The notes beneath the pieces were generated by a model. That model was not told the origin of the DNA and ran no database searches. It saw only the letters and a program-made list of their open reading frames with translations. DNA of 64,000 nt from JAFGDI01 sp963667715 (GTDB taxonomy: Bacteria > Planctomycetota > Phycisphaerae > Sedimentisphaerales > SM23-30), in assembly GCA_963667715.1 (NCBI GenBank), contig OY763926.1, positions 3,968,001-4,032,000 on the forward strand, written 5' to 3'. The position numbers and the translations under genes are program-made. Position 1 is the first letter of the stretch, and each line of letters opens with the position of its first letter. This document shows positions 42,180 through 51,942 of the stretch, in pieces.

Positions 42180-45100
42180 TTAATAGCCTGGTTCCAGTTC
42201 TAGTGAACCAAAGTTGTCCTCTTCCATTTCACTCTGGATAATGATCTGAGGCTTGATAAGAACAAGGATAATATTTTCGTCCTTAGTCTTATTACGTGTT
42301 GAGAACAGTCTGTTCAGGAATGGAATATGTGCCAAACCTGGAACACCACTTTCCTGCTCTGCTTCACCAACCAACTTCTGACCACCCAGTAACAGTGTAC
42401 CACCATCTGGTACTGCAACCTTGGTATCAATTTCTGTCACAGATGTCTGTGGCAGCTGAATACGAACTGTCAGATCACTTGAGCTTGGTGTGATATCTGT
42501 ACCATCGACAGTATCGATAGTAGAGTTATTATCAGTTCCAATATAACTGAAGTCGAACATTGAATCCAGGATCTGCTGTTCGAAGTAAATATTCATCAGA
42601 ACATATCTCTTATCATTTGAGATATATGGTGTAATATTCATTTCAATACCAGAGTTCAGAGTGTCAGTCGATACATCATAACCAACTACACCTGTTCCAA
42701 CTTCTGGGTCCATCTCAGCAACATATACAAACTCTCTACTGAAGTTCACATATGCGTTTTCACCATTAAACACTGTTACGTGTGGTGCAGTCAACATTCT
42801 GCTGCGTGAGTTACCCTTGGTAGCACGAATCAGGAAGTCTACCTGAATATTGTCCAGGAACGAACCAGACAGCTGGAATGCTGATGGCATTGCACCACCA
42901 CCCAGTGAACCAGTGATACCAGTTGCCGCTGGAGGACTTGCCCAATCAGCGTGACCCTGTTCAATATCGATATCACTCCACTTATCCCAGCCATGTTCAG
43001 CTGCGTTAAGTAGAACGTCCATATCAACACCTATATCTTCAAGAATATTATTGTTGATTGTCAACAGACGAGATTCAATAGAAACCTGATCGCCATGCAT
43101 AGATCTGAGAGTGCTTAAAAATTCAGTGATTTCTACGTGTACTTCAGGAGTCTGATAAATATTGAAGTAAGTATTATGGAATGGAATGATCATACCGTAA
43201 CCACGCTGATCCAGCTGGTAGTTATCGTCCTGGCCATTAGCACCACCACGACCAGCACCATAGTTACCCTGCTGGTTACGGCTACCACCGCTGCCATAAC
43301 GCCATGAATTAGGAGCAATTGACTGCATGATCAATCTGTTAAGTTCCATGATCTGCATATAGTTAGATGTACCACCACGGTTGCCGCCGCCGCCGCTATT
43401 GCCATAACCACCACCGCCGCCGCTGTTGCCATAACCGCCACTGCTATTATTACCGCTGTTGTTATTGCCACCGCCGTTATTGTTTCCGATAGCAATATTA
43501 TGGAAGTTAGACTGATCATCTACTTCCTGATAGCCCAGATTAATGAGCTCATTTGTTTCTTCTCTTCTCTTGATACGGCTGTCTCTTGAGTCGTCAGTGT
43601 TACGATCGAAGCCATAGCCGCCGCCCATGCCGCCGCCCATGCCGCCCATCATACCGCCACCCATGCCGCCCATCATGCCGCCCATGCCGCCGCCCATGCC
43701 GCCCATCATGCCGCCGCCCATGCCGCCCATCATGCCGCCGCCCATGCCGCCCATCATGCCGCCACCCATGCCGCCCATCATACCGCCGCCCATGCCGCCG
43801 GATGTGGTTGGACGAACCAGGTCGCCAATATAATAGGTACGGAATTCATAGCCGTAGTCATCGCCTACAACTTTAACGATTATGTTACCTTCTTCGTCAA
43901 CTTCAAAACCAGCTTTACCCATGGTACCTGCTGATACATAGTCGAGAACAAAGTCAAGGGCCTTGCCGATAGACATCTTGGCACCGCGAACTGTTACCAG
44001 GTCATCTGGTGTGATGCCGGCTAGGTCCAGTTCTGGCCACATTGCAAGTACTACAACTCCACCATCATTGGCAATTGAGTCCAGAGCTTCCATAAGAGGT
44101 ATATCATCAAATTCAATTTCAATCCTTACACTCTTAGTTCTTTCGAGTGTATCTTTCTTGCTTGATGCAACACCAACATCCTTTGGTTTACGTTTATCCT
44201 TACGACGCCATTCTTCTGGTGTTGGATAATTGATACGGTCTGGTGGAGGTGTCATAGACTGATCAGCGTCGATCAGCAGATTTACAACATTTCTATCTGT
44301 CTCACGCGCCGCTTCATGCTGCTTCTGCCATAGCAGGAACTGCTCGTAGCTGTTACGAAGATATTTTGCTGTCTCATTATTTGGATCGATTGTCAGCAGA
44401 CGATCGATAGTATCAATAGCATTCTGGAAGCGACGCTTTTCTGCAAACTGATTTGCAATAGCGAACAGGTTATCGATATTACTCTGACGTTCCTGCTCAA
44501 CCTTGTCAGCGATCTGCTTCTGAAGTTCAGCGGCACGTCTGATCTTATCTTCACGGCTCTTGGCTTCTGCTTCTGACTTGTACAGTTCTACCTGACGTCT
44601 CAGGTCTTCTGCTTCTACCTTTAGAGCAGCATATGTTTCATCACCCAGTACCTGTCTGTTGCTTTCGATACTTGCCAGTGCCTGTACGATCTCAGTCAGT
44701 GCTGCAGAATACTTACCTTCTGCTACCAGAGTTGATGTATGTTCACGAGTATTAACCCAGTTAGACTTAACAGCCTGAACCTGTAATGATTGACGCTGCT
44801 TAACCTTATCTATTATACTAAGCTTGGCAGCTTCAGCCTGATTTACTGGACGATTGATATGATATTCTGCGACAGTCAGGAACTTCTGAGCCTTTTCACT
44901 GTCAGGATTGATTTCCAATGCCTGCAGGAAGTACTGCTTGGCCTGTTCGTATTTCTTCTTGGTCATTGACAGATCACCAAATGCGATCAACCTCTCAACC
45001 TGAGCAACTTCTTCTGCATTGAGCTTCTTGCCCTTGCTGCCGCCGCCAAATGGCCAGAAGCCAGACTTCTTAGCTTTTGGCTTGGCTGCTGTTACCAGCT

Positions 45101-45860
45101 CTTCGTCAGCCGATACTACTGCTGGCTCTGCCTCAGCTACTGCTACTTCTTCTGCGATTGGTTCTGTGTCAAGTTCTTCTACTGCCTCGCCGCTGATCTC
45201 TGCCGCTTCACGCTGAGTGATCTTTGCCAGGTATGTATCTGCGGTTCCAAAGTCGCCGCCGCGGTCAAAAAATGATAGCTCTACGCCACTGGCTGCTACA
45301 GCTTCAAATCCGATCCTGGCTTCGTTCAGGTCACCCTGCTTGTAGTATTGCTTGCTCTGTGCAAACTGCTTCTTGGCACGGGCCTTAAGTGTCTGCCCCA
45401 ATACATCAACTGAAGTCTCGGCCTGCTTTAGACCATTGATAATGTCGTCTGTCAGATATTCTTTACCTGACTTGATAACTTCCAGCTCTGCGGCTGCATC
45501 GCTGTAGTTCTCATCAGCTACCAGCTTCTCAATGCCTTCCAAAGCTTTTACCGCTTCTGACTGGGCATCTACACCACTAGATGACTCTTCGCGGTATTCT
45601 TCAAGCTGACGAGCCTGTTTCTCGTTAAGTATTATTTCATCAGAACTATCGATACTGCTTATAGTCGCCAGTGCCGCATCGTACATATGACGATCGACCT
45701 GCTCTGAGACTACATCGAGTATCTCCTGGGCTCGCTTCTGATCTGCCTTTGCACGCTCATCAGCACTTACCGGCGAGATAAATACCGAAAACGCAAGCAT
45801 TAAAGCAAACAGAGCGGTTAATCCTGTTTGATTTACCGAGAAAGAGGATTTAGACTTCAT
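42180..45860 (-). CDS. Giant TPR-secretin (type II/III secretin domain) with Met-Gly repeat
   Basis: Outer-membrane secretin-type protein, 1226 aa from ATG 45860 (GGAG 6 nt upstream). Signal peptide about 1-38. Residues about 40-530 are helical TPR-like (FGDLSMTKKKYEQAKQYFLQALEINPDSEKA; AKYLRNSYEQFLLWQKQHE). Then a secretin/STN-like domain (SVRIEIEFDDIPLMEALDSIANDGGVV). About 687-748 is a Met/Gly tract of 8-residue units GGMGGGMM, followed by Asn/Gly/Ser/Tyr-rich stretches to about 880. The C-terminal secretin domain has VPDGGTLLLGGQKLVGEAEQESGVPGLAHIPFLNRLFS and ILVLIKPQII. No other secretion genes adjoin it. Confidence 0.85.
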   Translation of the reverse strand: MKSKSSFSVNQTGLTALFALMLAFSVFISPVSADERAKADQKRAQEILDVVSEQVDRHMYDAALATISSIDSSDEIILNEKQARQLEEYREESSSGVDAQSEAVKALEGIEKLVADENYSDAAAELEVIKSGKEYLTDDIINGLKQAETSVDVLGQTLKARAKKQFAQSKQYYKQGDLNEARIGFEAVAASGVELSFFDRGGDFGTADTYLAKITQREAAEISGEAVEELDTEPIAEEVAVAEAEPAVVSADEELVTAAKPKAKKSGFWPFGGGSKGKKLNAEEVAQVERLIAFGDLSMTKKKYEQAKQYFLQALEINPDSEKAQKFLTVAEYHINRPVNQAEAAKLSIIDKVKQRQSLQVQAVKSNWVNTREHTSTLVAEGKYSAALTEIVQALASIESNRQVLGDETYAALKVEAEDLRRQVELYKSEAEAKSREDKIRRAAELQKQIADKVEQERQSNIDNLFAIANQFAEKRRFQNAIDTIDRLLTIDPNNETAKYLRNSYEQFLLWQKQHEAARETDRNVVNLLIDADQSMTPPPDRINYPTPEEWRRKDKRKPKDVGVASSKKDTLERTKSVRIEIEFDDIPLMEALDSIANDGGVVVLAMWPELDLAGITPDDLVTVRGAKMSIGKALDFVLDYVSAGTMGKAGFEVDEEGNIIVKVVGDDYGYEFRTYYIGDLVRPTTSGGMGGGMMGGMGGGMMGGMGGGMMGGMGGGMMGGMGGGMGGMMGGMGGGMMGGMGGGMGGGYGFDRNTDDSRDSRIKRREETNELINLGYQEVDDQSNFHNIAIGNNNGGGNNNSGNNSSGGYGNSGGGGGYGNSGGGGNRGGTSNYMQIMELNRLIMQSIAPNSWRYGSGGSRNQQGNYGAGRGGANGQDDNYQLDQRGYGMIIPFHNTYFNIYQTPEVHVEITEFLSTLRSMHGDQVSIESRLLTINNNILEDIGVDMDVLLNAAEHGWDKWSDIDIEQGHADWASPPAATGITGSLGGGAMPSAFQLSGSFLDNIQVDFLIRATKGNSRSRMLTAPHVTVFNGENAYVNFSREFVYVAEMDPEVGTGVVGYDVSTDTLNSGIEMNITPYISNDKRYVLMNIYFEQQILDSMFDFSYIGTDNNSTIDTVDGTDITPSSSDLTVRIQLPQTSVTEIDTKVAVPDGGTLLLGGQKLVGEAEQESGVPGLAHIPFLNRLFSTRNKTKDENIILVLIKPQIIIQSEMEEDNFGSLELEPGY
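43617..43803 (-). repeat. 24-bp tandem coding repeat (Met/Gly)
   Basis: About seven copies of a 24-bp unit encoding GGMGGGMM, some with internal deletions, near-identical at DNA level (CCGCCCATGCCGCCCATCAT on the plus strand). Lies inside the secretin gene. Confidence 0.9.
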
Positions 45861-46254
45861 ATTATTCTCCAACTATGTAGCAATCGATTTAACTACAAGG
45901 GTTTCTGCCTTAGACCTTATGACTGCTAATTAATTTCTTTCACTTATACTGCGGAAGGAGTCGGTCCATTCCCGATGAACTCAACCAGCTTTTTGGCGGG
46001 TATAATGGCAGTATCTTTATATACAGTGTTCAGGGTAATAAGTTTATTATAGTATCTTAATTTTTGCAAACAAAAAATCACAAAGTCACACCAAAAATTA
46101 CACCAACATAATGGACAGCCCAGCATTTAACAGTATTACTATCGCCGTTTAACGTAAATACTAAATAATACTACATCTATACAAACAAAAAAGCAGGACG
46201 CTATAGCAACGCCCTGCTTTTTTTATACTATATATATAATGTTATATATGGCCT
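45861..46254. other. Intergenic region upstream of the secretin gene
   Basis: 394 bp; contains the terminator at 46184-46224. A 60-codon frame on the minus strand (45944-46126) has no good start signal and an implausible Cys/Trp-rich composition; not called. Confidence 0.5.
46184..46224 (-). terminator. Terminator after the DUF4139-type gene
   Basis: AAGCAGGaCG / CGcCCTGCTT stem (about 46190-46219) with T-run on the minus strand. Confidence 0.8.
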
Positions 46255-47670
46255 TTACCAGCTTTCGGTATAGTTATAACTTAGCTTCACTTCCTCGCCT
46301 GCTGGTACCCTTACTGAAAAACCAACCGTACTTGCATCTATCTTCTTATAATCTAACATCTTACCATCAATATCACAATGATCTATCTCCCAATTGTGAT
46401 ACCTGGCCAAATTCTGCTCTACATCGATAACTACCGCTTCGTCTTTACGGTTCTTCAGAGTAACCTCTCTGCTTACCTTATGCCAGCTGCTGCCATTTTT
46501 CTGGTCCGTGATCACATCTTCTGCTACCAGGTCGAATGCATTACCTATATATAAGGATATATCCTCCTTCACCGGCGTATGATCTATCGTATCTTCGCCA
46601 ACAAATTCCATCGAACCATCTGCCGAATCTGCCTTAAATGTTCGAACTTTGCCCTTTGGCAATGCTATTCCCAGACCGTCTGACTCCTCATTATCAAACT
46701 TTATAACTATATTTACCTTACCACTGCGACTGCTATCCCTGAAATAGCTGCCGTTTACCTTATATATATACTTCTTTTCACATGGAACCGACAATACCGG
46801 CTCAATAAACTCTATCTGCTTAGTCTGATTATTATTCACTGTCGATGGACGGCCCAAAGTGTACATATGATATTCCATAAATGACTTCTCTTCAAAGCCA
46901 GCGGCACTATCTTCCATCACCGCCATTGCTCGCACACCTTTGTACATCACCCTCTCTCGCGGTGCATTTACCCGACGGACATCGCCAGCGATCAGTTTCA
47001 GCTTTGCATCTTTATACCCTGCTCCACTTCTATTATCTATAGTTACCCAGCCTGAAAAGTCCAAACTGCTGTCATCTTCATTCAAAACTGCGGTGTAATC
47101 TGCCTTCCAACTCAATCCGCTAGTAGTATAAGTCACTTCACACTCTTTAGTACCAGCCCTATCAGCATTTGCCAGCCATACTAGTGTCGGCTTTGTCACC
47201 AGATCCTCCGGCCCAGCCTCCAGTGATATCGATTCAACAGAATTACGGCTGATTATCAGCATTTCGCCATCGCCCTGCTCAACTATCAGGTCATTACCCA
47301 CATTGGCAGCAAGCTTACCTACCATTCTGGAGCCGCCCTTACTGCCAGAGCCTTTTACGTAGACAATAACATTCTTATCTATGTATCTTTTCAGCAGACT
47401 ATCAGTATTCACCAGGTCATATTCATAGTTCTGCTCTAAAACACGAACATCTGGCCTGCCCAGACTCTTAAAACTCACACTTGTTGGATCGATAGCACTG
47501 GCAACGTCCGTAAACTCTAACTTATTCAGACCTTTATCAAACTCCATATCACGAGTATCACGCACCACGGCAAAGTTATCATTATATACCGTAATTGACA
47601 CTCCGGCTGACAAAACACTCACACAACCCAACAGCAAACCAGCTGTTATTGCTCGTACTGAATTATTCAT
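46255..47670 (-). CDS. Exported DUF4139-domain protein
   Basis: 471 aa from ATG 47670, chosen because AAGGAGA lies 6 nt upstream. Signal peptide about 1-24 (AITAGLLLGCVSVLSAGVS). The N-terminal region starts VYNDNFAVVRDTRDMEFDKGLNKLEFTDVASAIDPTSVSF. The bulk matches the DUF4139 pattern: TYTTSGLSWKADYTAVLN, LDFSGWVTIDNRSGAGYKDAKLKLIAGDVRR, and KEDISLYIGNAFDLVAEDVITD with repeated beta-rich segments to VKLSYNYTESW. Function of this family is unknown; likely periplasmic or outer surface. It is directly upstream of the secretin gene on the same strand but has its own terminator. Confidence 0.8.
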   Translation of the reverse strand: MNNSVRAITAGLLLGCVSVLSAGVSITVYNDNFAVVRDTRDMEFDKGLNKLEFTDVASAIDPTSVSFKSLGRPDVRVLEQNYEYDLVNTDSLLKRYIDKNVIVYVKGSGSKGGSRMVGKLAANVGNDLIVEQGDGEMLIISRNSVESISLEAGPEDLVTKPTLVWLANADRAGTKECEVTYTTSGLSWKADYTAVLNEDDSSLDFSGWVTIDNRSGAGYKDAKLKLIAGDVRRVNAPRERVMYKGVRAMAVMEDSAAGFEEKSFMEYHMYTLGRPSTVNNNQTKQIEFIEPVLSVPCEKKYIYKVNGSYFRDSSRSGKVNIVIKFDNEESDGLGIALPKGKVRTFKADSADGSMEFVGEDTIDHTPVKEDISLYIGNAFDLVAEDVITDQKNGSSWHKVSREVTLKNRKDEAVVIDVEQNLARYHNWEIDHCDIDGKMLDYKKIDASTVGFSVRVPAGEEVKLSYNYTESW

Positions 47671-48048
47671 TATCAATCTCCTTACTACTATTAAGGTTTC
47701 TATTACTGTATCATCTAATTCTATATCGGCAGGCCAGACTATTATACTATACGTATTAATATAGCGATCTCTGCTCTGCCGTCTCTATATTCGACATAAT
47801 CACTTTTTTGCCAGTGAATTAAATACCCCCCTGATAATCCATTATCCTGCAGGTTATTTTATCTCGTCTGTTTATTAGACTGTGGAAGTACGGAAAAGTT
47901 TCAAAAAAAATTATTATTATCTACCTTATTAATTATTGCCTAATTAAAATAGTTTTCGATATAAATGATATTACAGGTAATATTCCATAACTACCTGCGA
48001 CTAAAGGGTAGCCTTAATATAATGTTTACAAATAACAGGAGTTCCATA
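47671..48048. other. Divergent intergenic region
   Basis: 378 bp, AT-rich, between the DUF4139-type gene and the coiled-coil gene. No clear hairpin or promoter pair seen; an in-frame upstream extension of the coiled-coil gene (from 47965) has no ribosome-binding site. Confidence 0.4.
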
Positions 48049-48837
48049 ATGTTTATTTCAGATACCCTCAAAACCATTGGCCTGCTTCTACTTACCATAA
48101 CACTTTCATTTTCCAGTACAACCCTTGCCGTCGACAATGACACAACAGAACAAAACAACAACTCCGAAACTACAATAAATATTGTCGAACTTAAGAAAAA
48201 CATTCTATCTGAAATGAAAGGCCAAAATGTCGAGCTTGTCAGAAAGGTTATGGCCGCTATCGACAAATCAGTAAAAAAGACTAAGCCAACTATCGATAAA
48301 ATAGAAAAAAAGATCAGCATAGCCGCCACAGAGCTGAAAGAAACCTCTGCCAAAATTTCTGAACTGGTCAAAAAGCAAGGTGAAATGATCAAAAGCTATT
48401 CCGACCTGGAAAATAACAGCGAATTCCTCAACGAACTGATGAATATATACAACAGCAACATGGACACTGCTATAGACCGTATATACCAGGCAAACGACAA
48501 GTTCGAAGAACTATTCATCGATAAAGTCGACCTCGCGATCGATAAGGCCGACTCTATGATGGATTCACTATACGATAAAGATGATCTTATGGCAGATCAG
48601 ATCGGTGAACTGGTAACTGAAATGAACCAGTTCGCATATTCTATTCAGGACGATTTCGGCGAACAGCTCCGCGACCTGACAGAGAAAATGGAAGATAAGA
48701 TCGGAGCATATATTGACCAATACGAAAAAGAAATAGAAGCTATGCTCTCGGATAAAGAAAAAGAGTTCGAAGATAAAATCTTAAACGATGAAGATGTAGA
48801 GCTCGAAAGTATAGACGAACTAGACGATATCAAATAA
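48049..48837 (+). CDS. Exported coiled-coil protein of unknown function
   Basis: 262 aa from ATG 48049, which has CAGGAG 7 nt upstream. Signal peptide about 1-27 (LLLLTITLSFSSTTLAV). The rest is almost entirely helical and charged (Lys/Glu/Asp/Ile heptads, e.g. IDKIEKKISIAATELKETS, DDLMADQIGELVTEMNQ) and ends strongly acidic (DEDVELESIDELDDIK). No family recognised. Probably a periplasmic elongated or oligomeric protein. asnB follows 49 bp later on the same strand, so the two may be co-transcribed. Confidence 0.65.
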   Translation: MFISDTLKTIGLLLLTITLSFSSTTLAVDNDTTEQNNNSETTINIVELKKNILSEMKGQNVELVRKVMAAIDKSVKKTKPTIDKIEKKISIAATELKETSAKISELVKKQGEMIKSYSDLENNSEFLNELMNIYNSNMDTAIDRIYQANDKFEELFIDKVDLAIDKADSMMDSLYDKDDLMADQIGELVTEMNQFAYSIQDDFGEQLRDLTEKMEDKIGAYIDQYEKEIEAMLSDKEKEFEDKILNDEDVELESIDELDDIK

Positions 48838-48886
48838 CTTCAATCTCGATACATATCGAGCCATACTCTAATCTCACAGGTTTTCA

Positions 48887-50749
48887 ATGTGCGGCATAGC
48901 AGGAAAACTCAGCTTCAAATACAATTTAACTGCTCCTGAAATTCAGGCTATGACAGATACTCTGAACCATCGCGGACCTGATGCCTGTGGAGTGTATATC
49001 TCAACTGACAGCTGCTGCGGACTCGGCCATGCCCGGCTAAGTATCATTGATCTCGACGGCGGCTCTCAGCCTATGACTAATGAAGACAAAACCATCTGGC
49101 TGACCTTTAACGGCGAATGTTATAATTTCGCCGAGCTCAAAACCAAACTGATCGCCGCCGGCCATATTTTCAAAACCAATTCCGACTCCGAAGTTATTAT
49201 CCACCTATACGAACAATATGGCCAAAGTTGCGTCGAACACCTCCGAGGTATGTTCGCCTTCGCTATCTGGGACGACAAAAACAAAACACTCTTCCTGGCA
49301 CGCGACCGCATGGGCCAGAAACCGCTATTCTACTCGATCGACAATAACAGCGTCACCTTCGCCTCTGAACCCAAAGCCATACTCCAAAACCAACCTGCTC
49401 TGGCCGAGATCGATAATGCAGCTATAACCGAATATCTCATCTTTGGATATCTCGGTAATACCAGCTCCGGCTTTAACAATATCAAAAAACTTCCGCCTGC
49501 CTCAACACTAACAGTCAACGCTGCTGCCACCACCCACCAGCGTCACACATACTGGCAGCTGCCAGACCAGAGATCGTTCTCAGGCTCATACGCCAACGCT
49601 GTCAGTAAAGTCAAAGATACTATCATAGATGCCGTGCAAATGAGAATGGTCAGCGATGTCCCTCTTGGCTCATTCCTCTCCGGCGGCATAGACTCTACCA
49701 TCATTACCGGAATTATGGCCGCCCATAGCCCTTCACCGATCAAGACCTGCGGCATCGGCTTTGACAACCAGCTATACAACGAACTCGAATACAGTAGAAT
49801 TGCCGCCGACGCTTTCAGCTGTGAACATAAAGAGTATATAGTTAAACCCGACTGCTCCAACACTATCCAAAAACTTATCGACCATTACGATGAACCTTTC
49901 GCTGACTGCTCTGCCTTGCCAACCTGGCATCTATGTCAGCTCACCAGAAAAAACGTAACTGTCGCTCTTAGCGGCGACGGCGGTGATGAATGTTTCGCCG
50001 GCTATAAACGCCACAAAGCCATTGCACTTGCTGCTGCGATAAGAAATAATATAATACTTGGCCGTCTGGCTAAACTAAAAGCTTTTTCCAGCTTCTCTGC
50101 CAGCGAACACCATAGCCGTCTGCATTATCTCAAACGTTTCATGGCCGCCGCCTCGCTGCCTACCTGGCAATGCTACCTCAGCTGGCTCGGAGTCTTCTCC
50201 GATGATTACCTCTGTCAGCTAACCTCACTAGAGAGCTTACCTGCACACACCAAACTCGCCAGAGACCTTTTCAGCTCTGCCGCTATGCCAACTGACGCTG
50301 CTCTGCTCTTTGACGGGTCTCACTACCTGCCCGCCAACCTAAACACTAAAACCGATCGGGCCAGTATGGCACACAGTCTGGAAGTGCGAAGCCCGTTCCA
50401 GGATCACAAAGTCGTTGAACTCGCCTACTCGCTGCCTACCAAATGGCTAACCGGCAGCCGAAACGGTAAAAAAATACTTCGCGACGCCTTCCACGAAATA
50501 CTACCAGATAAAATAAAAAACCGTTCTAAAATGGGATTCGGTGTTCCCGTCGGACAATGGTTCAGAAACGAACTCAGACATATGTATATCGACCTGGTAA
50601 TTAATGGCAGCTTCGTCGCAAACGGCACTCTAAAAAAACAAGCAGTCGAAAAACTGCTCTCCGATAACGACCAACATATAACAGACAACGGGCAAAAACT
50701 CTGGACACTACTCACCCTGGAACTATGGGCCAACCGCTGGCTAAAATAA
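48887..50749 (+). CDS. asnB: Asparagine synthase (glutamine-hydrolysing)
   Basis: Makes asparagine, or amidates a related acid, using glutamine. 620 aa. The catalytic Cys follows the initiator Met (MCGIAGKLSF), with NHRGPDACG, GHARLSIIDLDGGSQPM and FNGECYNFAELKTKL completing the Ntn amidotransferase domain. The synthetase domain has the ATP pyrophosphatase loop LSGGIDSTII, SGDGGDECFAGYKRH and DRASMAHSLEVRSPFQD. Length and motifs fit AsnB; in some planctomycetes such proteins sit in polysaccharide clusters (as AsnB-like amidotransferases), so the acceptor is not certain. Confidence 0.9.
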   Translation: MCGIAGKLSFKYNLTAPEIQAMTDTLNHRGPDACGVYISTDSCCGLGHARLSIIDLDGGSQPMTNEDKTIWLTFNGECYNFAELKTKLIAAGHIFKTNSDSEVIIHLYEQYGQSCVEHLRGMFAFAIWDDKNKTLFLARDRMGQKPLFYSIDNNSVTFASEPKAILQNQPALAEIDNAAITEYLIFGYLGNTSSGFNNIKKLPPASTLTVNAAATTHQRHTYWQLPDQRSFSGSYANAVSKVKDTIIDAVQMRMVSDVPLGSFLSGGIDSTIITGIMAAHSPSPIKTCGIGFDNQLYNELEYSRIAADAFSCEHKEYIVKPDCSNTIQKLIDHYDEPFADCSALPTWHLCQLTRKNVTVALSGDGGDECFAGYKRHKAIALAAAIRNNIILGRLAKLKAFSSFSASEHHSRLHYLKRFMAAASLPTWQCYLSWLGVFSDDYLCQLTSLESLPAHTKLARDLFSSAAMPTDAALLFDGSHYLPANLNTKTDRASMAHSLEVRSPFQDHKVVELAYSLPTKWLTGSRNGKKILRDAFHEILPDKIKNRSKMGFGVPVGQWFRNELRHMYIDLVINGSFVANGTLKKQAVEKLLSDNDQHITDNGQKLWTLLTLELWANRWLK

Positions 50750-50790
50750 AAAAAGGCACTTGCTTTTACACAAGTACCTTTAACTTTTAT
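50747..50790. terminator. Terminator between asnB and the PEP-CTERM gene
   Basis: AAAGGcACTTG pairs with CAAGTaCCTTT (50751-50781) with flanking A-run and T-rich sequence. Confidence 0.7.
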
Positions 50791-50803
50791 CGTACAAAAT
50801 CGA

Positions 50804-51481
50804 TTACGCCATACGACGACGAATACGACCCACAATACCTGTACCCATTGCTGTCAACAACAATGCCGCAGGAGCCGGAACAGCAGGAGCCTCTCCAACC
50901 TGAACTTCAATACTATTGGTCAAGCTACCATAAGTAACTTCAATTGTATATATACCTTCTGCATCATAGTCGAAAAGCACATTCTTTTCTGGCCACAATT
51001 CACTAAAATATAAATTTCTTGAATCTATATATAAATTCCCTACTGGCAAATAATCAAAATGATATTTCATATCAACTGTGTATGAATCCCATTCACTTGT
51101 ATTATAAGATTGAAAGTCAATTGTACCCATTACATAGGCATAACCAGGCTTTGTTCCATTTACATCATCTATTGGCAATACTGAATCACCAGCTTCAACA
51201 TATACCTCAAAATTCCAGTTTGCCCACTCTCTACCAGTATAAGGACCAGGGTTAACACCAAAAACACCATCCGCTATCTCATCCACAACACCACCTGGCC
51301 TATCATGAATGCTCATTGCAATCGCTGAGTCGCCCTCAGATACTAACTTATACGTAGTACTATAATCTAAACTTTTACCAGTTGAAGTCGTCAAATTAAG
51401 AACACTAGAATCAACATACGTTGTACCCGCCGACAATGCCGAACTAACGGCCAATAACAAACCCAAAACATACTTCTTCAT
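50804..51481 (-). CDS. Exported PEP-CTERM-type sorted protein
   Basis: 225 aa. N-terminal signal peptide (MKKYVLGLLLAVSSALSAG) and a C-terminal sorting signal: VPAPAALLLTAMGTGIVGRIRRRMA, i.e. a VPAP-type motif, a hydrophobic helix and an Arg cluster, the tripartite arrangement cut by exosortases. The middle is a beta-rich extracellular domain with no family I recognise (YRLVSEGDSAIAM-like start, VDMKYHFDYLPVGNLYID). No exosortase (epsH/xrt) is in the window. GGAGAAAACAAA precedes the ATG. Confidence 0.8.
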   Translation of the reverse strand: MKKYVLGLLLAVSSALSAGTTYVDSSVLNLTTSTGKSLDYSTTYKLVSEGDSAIAMSIHDRPGGVVDEIADGVFGVNPGPYTGREWANWNFEVYVEAGDSVLPIDDVNGTKPGYAYVMGTIDFQSYNTSEWDSYTVDMKYHFDYLPVGNLYIDSRNLYFSELWPEKNVLFDYDAEGIYTIEVTYGSLTNSIEVQVGEAPAVPAPAALLLTAMGTGIVGRIRRRMA

Positions 51482-51942
51482 TTGTTTTCTCCTAAGAATT
51501 ATTATTTATTAGATACCAACACAGGTATACACTTTTTGAAATAAACATATATTTTTCTTAACATTTAAGCGAATAAACAGAGACAGAATAATCCAAACAA
51601 AAAACTTAATCCCATATTAGTGTAATCCCATACGCAATGTCAACATAATTCAACCCCACCTTATTACTCCAATTACTATAAACACTTACAAAACTTCCTA
51701 ACCCACCCACCCAAACTAGCTAAACCAGCTAACTTAACTATCATTAGAAATACCACAGCATTGCTTAATGGTTATTTACATTGACAAATTGGTTAAAATA
51801 ATTTTCAAATCTGAACTTTAACATAATCATACAATTGAAGCTCATTCAGCATTATGATAATATAGTGAAAATCTGAAACAGTTTTTTCAATTACTCTTAG
51901 ACTTTTACATGCATTACATATAACCATTACGAAAGCCGTAAA
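51482..51942. other. Divergent intergenic region, AT-rich
   Basis: 461 bp between the PEP-CTERM gene and the GH101-like gene. Contains runs such as CCCACCCACCC and AGCTAAACCAGCTAA, but no stable inverted repeat and no gene I can support. Confidence 0.4.

Noticed and set aside
43586..43876. Proline/arginine-rich open frames (MPPPMPPIM-type repeats) on the plus strand
   Set aside because: They are the antisense reading of the Met/Gly tandem repeat in the secretin gene; no ribosome-binding site, and composition is dictated by the repeat.
45944..46126. 60-codon Cys/Trp-rich frame on the minus strand
   Set aside because: No ribosome-binding site and implausible composition; in an AT-rich spacer.
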